This document shows positions 17,472-26,265 of a DNA stretch of 64,000 bases, one piece after another. The position numbers were made by a program, and so were the translations under genes. The first letter of the stretch is position 1. Each line of letters begins with the position of its first letter. This DNA comes from Sphingomonas jinjuensis. GTDB lineage: Bacteria; Pseudomonadota; Alphaproteobacteria; Sphingomonadales; Sphingomonadaceae. Location of the stretch: contig NZ_JACIEV010000001.1 in assembly GCF_014197105.1 (NCBI RefSeq), positions 310,001 to 374,000 on the forward strand. The letters run 5' to 3'. The notes beneath the pieces were generated by a model. It was not told the DNA's origin. It saw nothing but the letters and a program-made list of their open reading frames with translations, and searched no databases.

Positions 17472-20400
17472 GCGTCGTCGGTTTCCCCGACCGTCCGCCG
17501 GGCGACGCCGGGCCGCCGCCACCACCCGTCCGCTTCGCCGAGCTGGTCGCGGCGACGAACTTCTCGTTCCTCGATGGCGCCAGCCACCCGACCGACATGG
17601 TCGAGCAGGCGGTCCGACTCGGCCTTAACGGCCTGGGCATCGCCGACCGCAACACCGTTGCGGGCGTAGTCCGCGCCTGGGCGGCGCTGGAAAAGGCCAA
17701 CCTCGGGCTGATCGGGATGCATCTGCCCCCCGTCGACTTCAGGCTGGTGACCGGCGCGCGGCTGGTGTTCGCCGACGGCACGCCCGACATCGTCGCCTAT
17801 CCCGCGACCCGCCACGGCTGGGGAATGCTGACGCGGCTGCTGACGGTGGGAAATCGCCGCGCGATCAAAGGCGGCTGCATCCTGCGCCTCGCCGACCTGA
17901 TCGCGCATCACGACGAGCTGCTGCTGATCGTCATGCCGCAATCGTCCGCGCGCGAGCGGGAGCAGGAGGCGCATCCCGGTGCGCCGACGGACCCTATCCC
18001 CACCACAACCCCCAGCCCCACCCCGGCGAAGGCCGGGGCCCAGTTGCGGGTCGTCGGTGGCACGGACGCGCCTTTTAGCGAGCATGCGGATGAGCGGGCG
18101 AATGGCGACGCAAAACCCTCCCCACCCGATCCGCCGCAACCGGGCCGCGGCCTTCGCCGGGGAGAGCTGGAGAAAACCCTCGCCACCCTCACCGCCACCG
18201 CGCCGGACCGCGTCTGGCTCGGCGCCGCCATGCCGCGTGCGGGGCGCGACCGGCGCCAGCTCGCCCGGCTCGCCGAGATCGCGCGGGAAGCGGGCGTACC
18301 GCTGCTCGCCACCGCCGACGCGCTCTATGCGACGCGCGACCAGCGCCCGCTTCACGACGTCGTCACCTGTATCCGCGAAGGCAGGACGATCCGCACCGCC
18401 GGTCGCCTGCTGGCGGCGAACGGCGAGCGTCACCTAAAGGACGGCGACGAGATCGCGCGGCTGTTCCGCGACCATCCGCACGCCGTCGCCGAGAGCGAGC
18501 GGCTGCTCGCCCGCATCGACTTCTCGCTCGACCAGCTGAAGTACGAATATCCCCACGAACCCGTCCCCGACGGCTGGGCGCCGCAAGAGTGGCTCGAGCA
18601 TCTCGTCTGGCGCAAGGCGCTCGACCGCTACGACGACCGCGTGCCCGCCAAGGTGTTGTCGCTGCTGAACGAAGAATTCGCGCTGATCGCGGAGCAGAAC
18701 TACGCCTATTACTTCCTGACCGTCTACGACATCGTCCGCTTCGCGCGCAGCCTCGACCCGCCGATCCTGTGCCAGGGGCGCGGCTCGGCGGCCAATTCGG
18801 TGGTCTGCTTCCTGCTCGGCGTCACCTCGGTCGATCCGATGAAGTACGACCTGCTCTTCTCGCGCTTCGTGTCGAAGGAGCGGTCGGAGCCACCCGACAT
18901 CGACGTCGATTTCGAGCATGAACGCCGCGAGGAGGTGATGCAGTACATCTATCGCCGCTACGGCCGCCACCGTGCGGCGATCGCGGCGACGGTGATCCAT
19001 TACCGCCCGCGCTCGACGGTGCGTGAGGTCGGCAAGGCGCTCGGCCTGACCGAAGACGTGACCCAGCGGCTGACCAGCACCGTCTGGGGCAGCTTCGCCG
19101 ACCGGTTCGAGGCGAAGCGCTTCGCCGAAACCGGCTTCGACTCGACCAATGCCGAAATCGCGCGGCTTCAGGACATGGTCGGCCAGCTGCTCAAATTCCC
19201 CCGCCACCTGTCGCAGCATGTCGGCGGCTATGTCCTGACGCAGGGCCGGCTCGACGAAACGGTGCCGATCCACAACGGCGCGATGGAGGACCGTACCTTC
19301 ATCGAATGGGACAAGGACGACATCGACGCGCTCGGGCTGATGAAGGTCGACGTGCTCGCACTCGGCATGCTGACGTGCATCCGCAAGGCTTTCGACCTGA
19401 TGCGCGACCACGGCTTCGGCGATCCCCAGCTCGATACGCTGGCGGTCGAGGAGAATGCGTCGGTCTATCGCATGCTTCAGGACGGCGATTCGATCGGCGT
19501 CTTCCAGGTCGAGAGCCGTGCCCAGATCAACATGCTGCCGCGGCTGAAGCCGCGCGAATTCTACGATCTCGTCGTCCAGGTCGCGATCGTTCGCCCCGGC
19601 CCGATCGAGGGCGACATGGTCCACCCCTATCTGCGCCGCCGCGCGGGCAAGGAGCCGACCGAATTCCCCTCGCCCAAGCCGCCGCACAATCCCGACGAGC
19701 TGCGCGACCTGCTCCACCACACCTATGGCGTGCCGCTGTTCCAGGAACAGGCGATGAAGCTCGCGATCGTCGCCGCACAGTTCACGCCCGAGGAAGCCAA
19801 TGCGCTGCGCCGCGCGATGGCGACGTTCCGCCAGGTCGGCGGCATGGAGAATTTCAAGGCCAAGCTAGTCGGCGGCATGGTCCGCCGCGGTTACGACGAG
19901 GCGTTCGCGGAACGCTGCTACAGCCAGATCGAGGGCTTCGGCTCGTACGGCTTTCCCGAAAGCCATGCCCTGTCGTTCGCGCGGCTGGTCTATGTGTCGT
20001 CGTGGATCAAATGCTTCCTGCCCGCGGTCTTCGGCTGCGCGATCCTCAATTCGCAGCCGATGGGCTTCTACGCGCCCGCGCAGCTGGTGCAGGACGCGAT
20101 CGAGCATGGCGTCGAGGCGAAGCCGATCGACGTCAACCACAGCGGCTGGGACAATCTGCTCGAGCCGATTACCCCCGGCTGGCGATCACGCGTGACGCGC
20201 GCGCCCAATCCGGCGAAGGGCGGCGGGCAATGGGATCCGCGGGTGCGCCAGGACGGCGACCTCGCGATCCGGCTGGGCTTTCGCCAGATCGACGGCTTTC
20301 GCGCCGACTGGGGCGCGATCATCGCCGCCAACCGGCCCTATGCCTGCGTCGAGGATCTCGCCCGCCACCTGCCGCCGCGCGCGATGCGGCTGCTCGCCGA

Positions 20401-21091
20401 TGCCGATGCGCTGGGCTCGCTCGGGCTCGGCCGGCGCGAGGGCGGGTGGGAGGTGCGGCGCACGCCCCCCAAGCAGCTCCCCCTGTTCGCCGCCGCCGAC
20501 GCGCCGGAGCTTGCCCACGAACCCGATGCGAAGCTGCCGCCGATGCCGCTTGGCGAAGAGGTGGTCGCCGATTACCAGACGACACGCCTGTCGCTGAAGG
20601 ATCATCCGATGCGCTTCCTGCGCGACGCCTTCGCCGCCGAGGGGATCATTACCGCCGCCGAGGCACGCAACACCCGCGACGGCCGCCGCGCCAAGGTGGC
20701 GGGGGTCGTCCTCGTCCGCCAGCGGCCGGGCAAGGGCAATGCGATCTTCATCACCATCGAGGACGAGACCGGCGTGACCAACGGCCTGATCTGGGCGCGC
20801 GATTTCGAGGCGAACCGCCGCGACGTAATGGCGGCGCGGCTGCTGGTGCTGGAGGGCGTCATCCAGCGCAGCGAGGAGGGCGTCGTCCACCTGATGGCCA
20901 AACGGGTGCAGGACCGCACCAACGACCTGCGCCGCTTGTCGTCGGACTATATCGGCGACGCCCCGCTCAGCCCCGCCGACGAGGTGATCCGGCCCAAGCC
21001 GATCGCCAGCCAGGACCCCCGCGGCCGGGGGCCCCGCCCGCACCACCCCAGAGACGTGCGGATCATGCCGCCCTCGCGGGACTTTCATTGA
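17468..21091 (+). CDS. dnaE2: Error-prone DNA polymerase DnaE2 (ImuC), carrying an in-frame repeat insertion
   Basis: A 1207-residue C-family polymerase that performs SOS-induced translesion synthesis with ImuA and ImuB. The PHP domain starts FAELVAATNFSFLDGASHP. The palm has the catalytic aspartates in PDIDVDF (D477, D479, D481). The C-terminal OB fold contains RQRPGKGNAIFITIEDETG. The ATG at 17468 overlaps the imuB stop. Residues from about 175 to 235 are proline- and alanine-rich and are encoded by an inverted-repeat element (18021-18161) not expected in this family. The rest of the frame is intact. The insertion lies in a loop of the PHP domain and probably makes the protein longer than usual. 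Confidence 0.93.
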   Translation: MSVVGFPDRPPGDAGPPPPPVRFAELVAATNFSFLDGASHPTDMVEQAVRLGLNGLGIADRNTVAGVVRAWAALEKANLGLIGMHLPPVDFRLVTGARLVFADGTPDIVAYPATRHGWGMLTRLLTVGNRRAIKGGCILRLADLIAHHDELLLIVMPQSSAREREQEAHPGAPTDPIPTTTPSPTPAKAGAQLRVVGGTDAPFSEHADERANGDAKPSPPDPPQPGRGLRRGELEKTLATLTATAPDRVWLGAAMPRAGRDRRQLARLAEIAREAGVPLLATADALYATRDQRPLHDVVTCIREGRTIRTAGRLLAANGERHLKDGDEIARLFRDHPHAVAESERLLARIDFSLDQLKYEYPHEPVPDGWAPQEWLEHLVWRKALDRYDDRVPAKVLSLLNEEFALIAEQNYAYYFLTVYDIVRFARSLDPPILCQGRGSAANSVVCFLLGVTSVDPMKYDLLFSRFVSKERSEPPDIDVDFEHERREEVMQYIYRRYGRHRAAIAATVIHYRPRSTVREVGKALGLTEDVTQRLTSTVWGSFADRFEAKRFAETGFDSTNAEIARLQDMVGQLLKFPRHLSQHVGGYVLTQGRLDETVPIHNGAMEDRTFIEWDKDDIDALGLMKVDVLALGMLTCIRKAFDLMRDHGFGDPQLDTLAVEENASVYRMLQDGDSIGVFQVESRAQINMLPRLKPREFYDLVVQVAIVRPGPIEGDMVHPYLRRRAGKEPTEFPSPKPPHNPDELRDLLHHTYGVPLFQEQAMKLAIVAAQFTPEEANALRRAMATFRQVGGMENFKAKLVGGMVRRGYDEAFAERCYSQIEGFGSYGFPESHALSFARLVYVSSWIKCFLPAVFGCAILNSQPMGFYAPAQLVQDAIEHGVEAKPIDVNHSGWDNLLEPITPGWRSRVTRAPNPAKGGGQWDPRVRQDGDLAIRLGFRQIDGFRADWGAIIAANRPYACVEDLARHLPPRAMRLLADADALGSLGLGRREGGWEVRRTPPKQLPLFAAADAPELAHEPDAKLPPMPLGEEVVADYQTTRLSLKDHPMRFLRDAFAAEGIITAAEARNTRDGRRAKVAGVVLVRQRPGKGNAIFITIEDETGVTNGLIWARDFEANRRDVMAARLLVLEGVIQRSEEGVVHLMAKRVQDRTNDLRRLSSDYIGDAPLSPADEVIRPKPIASQDPRGRGPRPHHPRDVRIMPPSRDFH
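18021..18161. repeat. Inverted-repeat element inserted in frame in dnaE2 (R5)
   Basis: The left arm CCCGGCGAAGGCC (18022-18034) has an exact inverted partner GGCCTTCGCCGGG (18149-18161). The left arm is itself palindromic (CCCCGGC-GAAG-GCCGGGG). The unit resembles the intergenic R3 elements (GCGAAGGC core) but lies inside a coding frame without a stop codon or frameshift. Confidence 0.75.
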
Positions 21092-21098
21092 CGTCGTA

Positions 21099-21220
21099 TC
21101 CTCCCCCGCCAGGGGGAGGTGGCAGGCGCAGGCGACGGAGGGGGCGGTAAGCGACTCAAACACATCGGAAATCCTCCCCCTCCGTCAGCTTCGCTGCCAC
21201 CTCCCCCTGGCGGGGGCGGA
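21099..21220. repeat. Inverted-repeat element, family R4 (CCTCCCCCGCCAGGGGGAGG type)
   Basis: About 120 bp with outer arms TCCTCCCCCGCCAGGGGGAG and their inverse, plus inner arms GACGGAGGGGG / CCCCCTCCGTC. A near-identical element lies at 35035-35161. This copy supplies the stop codon and last residues of the minus-strand gene that ends at 21185. Confidence 0.85.
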
Positions 21221-21775
21221 TCGATCTGCCGAGTCACCTTGCCCCACCGCCCGCGAGAACAACCACGCCGCCGCCAGCCAGAACCCCGTAAACCCGCTCG
21301 TCAGCACGATCACGTCGCGCGGCCAGGCGGCGCCGTCAACGCCCGCTCCCGTCGCCAGCGCCCATCCCCCGATCGCCACCTGCGCCGCCGCCATCGCTAG
21401 CGTTGTCGCCGCCATGCCGCCCGCGCGCAGCCGTGCCGCCGCCGCACCGGCCACGCCGATCCCGAGCACCCCCAGGTACAGCCCGTTCGCCGGATTATTC
21501 TCCGACCCGATGATCCCCACCGCCAGGTTCATCCACACCAGCAGGAACAGCCCGATCGCCATGATCGCCGCCCCGCCGCGATAGGCCCAGCCGCCGCTCG
21601 CCCGCATCAGCAGTTCCAGCGCCCCGCCCACGGTTGCCAGCATGACGGCGGCGAACACGAAGTCCGATGCCGTCCAGTTCACCTCGCGCGTGAACTGCAT
21701 CGCCACCGCCGGCGCCGCCAGCAACGCCGCCGCCGATCCCCAACCGAAGATTCGTATCGTCTTGCCCACCACCAC
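21185..21775 (-). CDS. Multi-pass membrane protein of unknown function
   Basis: A 196-residue hydrophobic protein with about five or six predicted membrane segments, such as ASDFVFAAVMLATVGGALEL, AIMAIGLFLLVWMNLAVGI and TSGFTGFWLAAAWLF. I do not recognise the family with confidence. The last ten or so residues ([10 protein letters not shown]) and the stop come from the R4 repeat, so the natural C-terminus was probably altered. Start GTG or ATG choices near 21775 are uncertain. Confidence 0.65.
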   Translation of the reverse strand: MVVGKTIRIFGWGSAAALLAAPAVAMQFTREVNWTASDFVFAAVMLATVGGALELLMRASGGWAYRGGAAIMAIGLFLLVWMNLAVGIIGSENNPANGLYLGVLGIGVAGAAAARLRAGGMAATTLAMAAAQVAIGGWALATGAGVDGAAWPRDVIVLTSGFTGFWLAAAWLFSRAVGQGDSADRSAPARGRWQRS

Positions 21776-21939
21776 CTCCCGTCATTCCCGCACAGCCGGC
21801 ACCGACGATCGGAAATGCACCACTCTCAACGAGCCCTGATCCGCGCCTTGTGCGTTTTCGGTGCAGACCCACCCCCGCGTGGACAAACCGGCCGCCCCGT
21901 CCCACATAGCGGCGACAGCAACAGGAGTACCCCCGTCTC

Positions 21940-22848
21940 GTGGCCACGCTAGGCATGTCCCCCGCCGAAAAGGAAGCGGTAGAAAGCTTCCGCCGCGACG
22001 TCGTCGAGCCGTCGATGACGAAGCTCGTCATCATCGATTTCTACGCCGATTGGTGCGGGCCGTGCAAAGCGCTGGCGCCGGTGCTCGAAAAGGTGGCGGC
22101 GGCCTATGCCGACAAGGGCGTCGTCCTCGCCAAGATCGATACCGAGGCGAACCAGTTCATCGCCGCGCAGTTCCAGATCCGTTCGATCCCGACGGTCTAT
22201 GCGATGTTCCAGGGCCAGCTCGTCGCCGACCTGACCAGCGCACGGACCGAAGCGGCGTTACGCACCACGCTCGATCAGTTGCTCCGCCAGCTGCCGGTCG
22301 GCTCGGACGCCGCCGATGCCGAAGCAGAGCTGCAGCCGCTGATCGCCATGGCGGAAGACGTGCTGGCGAGCGGCGATGCCACCCGCGCGCTGTCGATCTT
22401 CGACCAGCTCGCCGACATGGCACCCGACCATCCCGCCGTCGCCTCGGGCCGCGTCCGCGCGCTCGTCGCCGCCGGGATGATCGACGAGGCGGAAGCGGCG
22501 CTTGCCGCGCTGCCGGAGGATGCGAAGGACGCCGGGCTCGACCGCGCCCGCGCCGCGATCGACCTCGCCCGCAGTGCGCCGCCGGTCGACGACCATAGCG
22601 CGCTCGCCGCTGAGGTCGCCGCCAACCCCGACGACCAGGAGCGCCGTTTCGCGCTTGCGGCTGCGCAGATGGCGGCGGGCGATCGCGATGCCGCCGCCGA
22701 CAACCTCCTCCACATCATCGCCGCCGACCGCGACTGGAACGAGGGCGCCGCGCGCACCCAGCTGCTCAAGCTGTTCGAGGTCGTCGGACTGGAGGATCCC
22801 TGGGTCTCGTCGCAGCGGCGGCGACTGTCTGCGATCCTGTTCGGATGA
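21940..22848 (+). CDS. Thioredoxin-domain co-chaperone (CnoX/YbbN-like)
   Basis: A 302-residue protein with an N-terminal thioredoxin fold and a C-terminal TPR-like region. The active site WCGPCK (Cys39 and Cys42) is intact, unlike the redox-degenerate E. coli CnoX. The cis-proline segment is [13 protein letters not shown]. The C-terminal part, from about residue 130, is helical and alanine-rich, ending [14 protein letters not shown] and then [12 protein letters not shown] as in YbbN proteins. The start is GTG at 21940. The next gene starts within its stop (ATGA). Confidence 0.88.
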   Translation: MATLGMSPAEKEAVESFRRDVVEPSMTKLVIIDFYADWCGPCKALAPVLEKVAAAYADKGVVLAKIDTEANQFIAAQFQIRSIPTVYAMFQGQLVADLTSARTEAALRTTLDQLLRQLPVGSDAADAEAELQPLIAMAEDVLASGDATRALSIFDQLADMAPDHPAVASGRVRALVAAGMIDEAEAALAALPEDAKDAGLDRARAAIDLARSAPPVDDHSALAAEVAANPDDQERRFALAAAQMAAGDRDAAADNLLHIIAADRDWNEGAARTQLLKLFEVVGLEDPWVSSQRRRLSAILFG

Positions 22849-23459
22849 GTGGCGGCACCCGCCTGTCGATCTTCCCGCTGCCCGGCGCGCTGCTGTTTCC
22901 GGGCATGCACCTGCCGCTGCACGTCTTCGAGCCGCGCTATCGCGCGATGGTGTCCGACGCGATGGCGCGCGATCGCCGGATCGGGATGATCCAGCCGTCC
23001 GGGCCGGGCGAGCCGCCCTCGCTGTACGACATCGGGTGCGTCGGCCGCATCGCCGAGGTCGAGGCGCTCGACGACGGTCGCTACAATCTGGTGCTGGAGG
23101 GTGTCGCGCTGTTCCGCCTGCTGCGCGAACTCCACGTCACCACGCCCTTCCGCCAGATCGAGGCCGAGTTGCTGCCCGTCGCCGACGACGAGACGCTGTC
23201 GCTCGGCCGCCGCGCGTCGCTCGAGCAGGAGGCACGCCGCTTCGCCGACAAGCAGGGCTATGCCGTCGATTGGGATGCGGTGAATCGGCTCGACGACCAG
23301 AGCCTCGTCAACGGCATCGCCCAGATCGCGCCGTTCGACGTCGCCGCCAAGCAGGCGTTGCTCGAAGCGACCGGGCTCGAGGATCGCGCCGAGCTGACGA
23401 TCCAGCTGATGCAGTTCTTCGGCCGCCACGACGGCGACGACCGGGTGACGCTGCAATGA
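22845..23459 (+). CDS. LON substrate-binding domain protein
   Basis: A 204-residue stand-alone LON N-terminal (PUA-like) domain without ATPase or protease parts. Typical motifs are [27 protein letters not shown] near the start, then [24 protein letters not shown]. It is coupled at both ends by 4-base ATGA overlaps with the thioredoxin and Trm112-like genes. That trio is a recurrent alphaproteobacterial operon. A protein quality-control role is likely but unproven. Confidence 0.88.
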   Translation: MSGGTRLSIFPLPGALLFPGMHLPLHVFEPRYRAMVSDAMARDRRIGMIQPSGPGEPPSLYDIGCVGRIAEVEALDDGRYNLVLEGVALFRLLRELHVTTPFRQIEAELLPVADDETLSLGRRASLEQEARRFADKQGYAVDWDAVNRLDDQSLVNGIAQIAPFDVAAKQALLEATGLEDRAELTIQLMQFFGRHDGDDRVTLQ

Positions 23460-23629
23460 GCATTGATCCCTGGCTGTTGTCGAAGCTGGTCTGCCCGGTG
23501 ACGCGAACGCCGCTCCGCCACGACGAGGCGTCGGACGAGCTGGTCAGCGAGGCGGCCGGCCTGGCCTATCCGATCCACGACGGCGTGCCGGTGATGCTGC
23601 CCGAGGAAGCGCGGCGGCTGAACGACTAA
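23456..23629 (+). CDS. Trm112 family small protein
   Basis: A 57-residue member of the Trm112/YcaR family. It reads [14 protein letters not shown] near the start and then [17 protein letters not shown], which is the family pattern. Only one cysteine (Cys13) remains, so it is unlikely to bind zinc in the classical way. The ATG at 23456 overlaps the LON-domain stop. In other organisms such proteins activate methyltransferases; the partner here is unknown. Confidence 0.85.
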   Translation: MSIDPWLLSKLVCPVTRTPLRHDEASDELVSEAAGLAYPIHDGVPVMLPEEARRLND

Positions 23630-23654
23630 AGCACGCCGGCAAGCCCCCATACGC

Positions 23655-23736
23655 CGTCATGCTGAACTCGTTTCAGCATCTCCGGCGAACGACGCCCTCC
23701 CTCACCCAGAGATCCTGAACCAAGTTCAGGATAACG
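23655..23736. repeat. Inverted-repeat element, family R2
   Basis: The left arm CGTCATGCTGAACTCGTTTC and right arm CCTGAACCAAGTTCAGGATA enclose a variable centre. It lies between the Trm112-like and dipeptidase genes. Confidence 0.75.
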
Positions 23737-23802
23737 CCCGTGGTCATGGCGCAGCACCTCACCCCATTGCCACCCCCACCCGCATGATGCTCAACTGAGC
23801 CC

Positions 23803-25041
23803 ATGCGCTTCCTTCCCCTCGCCGCCCTGCTCCTCGCCACCCCGGCCGTCGCGCAGGACCCCGCGCTCGCCCGCGCCGAGCGGATCCTCGCCCGCGCGCC
23901 GGTGATCGACGGCCACAACGACCTGCCGTGGGAGCTGCGCGACGCCTTCGACGCCGATGTCGCACCGATCGCCGGCGACACGACCAAAACCCCCAAGCCG
24001 CTCCAGACCGACCTCGCGCGCCTGCGCCGCGGCCATGTCGGCGGACAATTCTGGTCGGTGTGGATTTCCGCAGACACCACCGGCCCGCGCGCGGTCGAGC
24101 TGACGCTGGAGCAGATCGACGTCGTCCGCCGCATGGCCGCCGCCTATCCCCGCGACTTGGAACTGGCGACCACCGCCGCCGACGTCCGCCGGATCATGGC
24201 CGCGGGCCGCACCGCCTCGCTGATCGGTGTCGAGGGCGGGCACCAGATCGACGGCCGCCTGTCGGTCCTGCGCGACTACAAGGCGCTCGGCGTCGCCTAT
24301 ATGACGCTGACCCACAGCAAGAGCATCGCCTGGGCCGACAGCAGCACCGACGCGCCCCGCGCCGGCGGGCTCAGCCCCTTCGGTCGCCAGGTCGTCGCCG
24401 AGATGAACCGGATCGGGATGATCGTCGATATCAGCCACGTCGCCGACACGACGATGCGCCAGGCGCTGGCCCTCACCAAGGCGCCCGTCATCGCCTCCCA
24501 CTCCTCCGCCCGCGCGTTGGCCGACGTGCCGCGCAACATCCCCGACGACCTGCTCGCCGCGATCGGCGCCAATGGCGGCGTGGTGATGGTGAACTTCTAC
24601 CCAGCCTTCCTGTCGGCCGAGTGGCGCGCTTGGGACCAGTCGCGCACCGCCTTCGCCAAGTCGATCGGGGTCCCCGCCAGCGTCTATGGCGCCAAGTCGC
24701 CGGCGCCGCTGGTTACCTGGGACGCCGCCCACCCGATGCCGCGCGTCGATGCCCGCACGGTGGCCAATCATATCGAGCATGTCGCCCGGATCGCCGGCCG
24801 CGACCATGTCGGCATCGGCGGCGACTTCGACGGCATCGGCGGCACGGCGCCGGTCGATGTGCCGGGGGTCGAGGCCTATCCGGTGGTCTTCGCCGAACTT
24901 GTCCGCCGCGGCTGGAGCGATGCAGATCTCGCCAAGCTGGCCAACGGCAACGTCCTGCGCGTCATGGCGCGGGTCGAGGCGGTGGCGGCGTCGATGGCGG
25001 CCGTGCCGGCGCCGGTCGCGACCGAGCCGACCGCGGGCTAG
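23803..25041 (+). CDS. M19 family membrane-type dipeptidase
   Basis: A 412-residue zinc dipeptidase with a Sec signal peptide (residues 1-18, ending AVAQ), so it is periplasmic or outer-membrane associated. Metal ligands are visible as DGHND (His38 and Asp40), GVEGGHQI, DISHVAD and SHSSARAL. FDGIGG lies near the C-terminus. The family cleaves dipeptides, including D-residue-containing ones. It is convergent with, and overlaps by a few bases, a FadR-type regulator. Confidence 0.9.
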   Translation: MRFLPLAALLLATPAVAQDPALARAERILARAPVIDGHNDLPWELRDAFDADVAPIAGDTTKTPKPLQTDLARLRRGHVGGQFWSVWISADTTGPRAVELTLEQIDVVRRMAAAYPRDLELATTAADVRRIMAAGRTASLIGVEGGHQIDGRLSVLRDYKALGVAYMTLTHSKSIAWADSSTDAPRAGGLSPFGRQVVAEMNRIGMIVDISHVADTTMRQALALTKAPVIASHSSARALADVPRNIPDDLLAAIGANGGVVMVNFYPAFLSAEWRAWDQSRTAFAKSIGVPASVYGAKSPAPLVTWDAAHPMPRVDARTVANHIEHVARIAGRDHVGIGGDFDGIGGTAPVDVPGVEAYPVVFAELVRRGWSDADLAKLANGNVLRVMARVEAVAASMAAVPAPVATEPTAG

Positions 25042-25754
25042 CCCCGGGCTTCCTCGATCGCCATCTCGGTATCGGCCTGCGCCTGCCGCACCAGCGTCAG
25101 CGTCGCCTCGCGCGCGGCGGTGGGATCGCTGTTGGCGATCGCCTCGAACAGCACGCGATGCTCGGGCAGCGGGTCGCGCGGCGGCTTCGTCCCGCGATAT
25201 TTGAACAGCGTCGTCCACCGCACTGCCGCAGCAATGCTGGCCGACAGGCTGACGAGCAGCTCGTTGTCGGTCGCCTCGAGCAGCACCGCGTGGAAGCTCT
25301 GGTCCGCCGCGCGGCCGACGTCGCTGCCAAGCCCGTGTGCGCCCATCTCCTCGAGCGAATGGCCCATCCGCGACAATTGCCGCGTCGTGCGGTTCACCGC
25401 CGCCAGTTCCGCCGCCGCAGGCTCGACGATCAGGCGCAGCTGGAACAGGCTGCGCACGAATTTCAGCGAGGGCTGCGGGCCTTCGAACATCCAGCCGAGC
25501 AGTTCGGGATCGAGCAGGTTCCAGTCGTGCCGCTCGCGCACGCGCGTCCCCGCCTTGGGCTTGCTGTCGACCAGCCCCTTGGCGGACAGCATCCGCAACG
25601 CCTCGCGGATCACGCTGCGCGATACGCCGGCGCGCTCGGCCAGCTCGATCTCTCCGGGCAGCGTACTGCCCGGCTCGCGCGCACCGGTGACGATCTCGAC
25701 GCCCATCCGCTGGGCCAATTCCCGATGTGCGGGTCGCCCGCGCTTTCCCGCCAT
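25038..25754 (-). CDS. FadR-type GntR transcriptional regulator (FCD domain)
   Basis: About 238 residues. A GntR winged helix-turn-helix lies near residues 30-70 (LPGEIELAERAGVSRSVIREALRML, then GTRVRER). An all-helical FCD ligand-binding domain follows, with FHAVLLEATDN and PEHRVLFEAIANSD holding the usual metal-site histidines. The start at MAGKRGRPAHREL is preferred over an upstream extension. Sugar-acid pathways are the usual targets of this subfamily, but no such genes adjoin it. Confidence 0.87.
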   Translation of the reverse strand: MAGKRGRPAHRELAQRMGVEIVTGAREPGSTLPGEIELAERAGVSRSVIREALRMLSAKGLVDSKPKAGTRVRERHDWNLLDPELLGWMFEGPQPSLKFVRSLFQLRLIVEPAAAELAAVNRTTRQLSRMGHSLEEMGAHGLGSDVGRAADQSFHAVLLEATDNELLVSLSASIAAAVRWTTLFKYRGTKPPRDPLPEHRVLFEAIANSDPTAAREATLTLVRQAQADTEMAIEEARG

Positions 25755-25855
25755 CCCGGCCTCCTGCTGGCGCCCAGCTTCCCACGCCCCACGCGCGTGC
25801 GCAACCACCCAAGGCGGCGCGAACGCGGCCCCGACCTAACGGTGCGTCGGAAAAA

Positions 25856-25930
<75 letters not shown>

Positions 25931-26038
25931 ACACGGCGGGGACAGGACCCGCGGGCGAGGTGCGCCTAGAGACGAGGCGGGCGCGCTTGTCAAGGGCAAG
26001 TCCTTCCGATCGGCGAGCGGACGGGCTAAATCGCAACG

Positions 26039-26179
26039 ATGACCGACGCCAAAGCCGATCGCCGCGCCGCCGCGCTGCGCGCCAACCTCTCCAAGCGAAA
26101 GGCGCAGGCGCGCGCCATCGTCAGCCCGGACGCAGCGCCGCCGGTTGCCGCGCCGACGGATCAGGAGCCGCCAAGATAG
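26039..26179 (+). CDS. Small basic hypothetical protein
   Basis: A 46-residue frame starting MTDAKADRRAAALRANLSKR and ending in a proline-rich tail. It resembles short Ala/Arg/Lys-rich proteins that I recall from sphingomonad genomes. It starts at ATG 26039 about 110 bases past tRNA-Thr, without a clear ribosome-binding site. It overlaps the tail of a possible minus-strand peptide gene. Confidence 0.5.
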   Translation: MTDAKADRRAAALRANLSKRKAQARAIVSPDAAPPVAAPTDQEPPR

Positions 26180-26265
26180 GTCCCGACGCCCACCGCGGCG
26201 TTCGCCACACCGACCGCGACGCCCGAGAACGCCAAGCCGATCCCGACGATCGCCGCTGCCAGCAT
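26161..26265 (-). CDS. Possible 34-residue membrane peptide coupled to aminopeptidase P
   Basis: Its ATG overlaps the TGA of the aminopeptidase P gene (TGATG), a typical coupling arrangement. The peptide is almost entirely hydrophobic (MLAAAIVGIGLAFSGVAVGV, then a Gly/Ala-rich tail) and could form one membrane helix. A longer in-frame start exists at 26298. There is no ribosome-binding site of its own. It may be fortuitous. Confidence 0.3.
   Translation of the reverse strand: MLAAAIVGIGLAFSGVAVGVANAAVGVGTYLGGS

Noticed and set aside
18434..19720. 428-codon minus-strand frame across dnaE2
   Set aside because: Antisense shadow; the catalytic palm of DnaE2 is encoded on the other strand.
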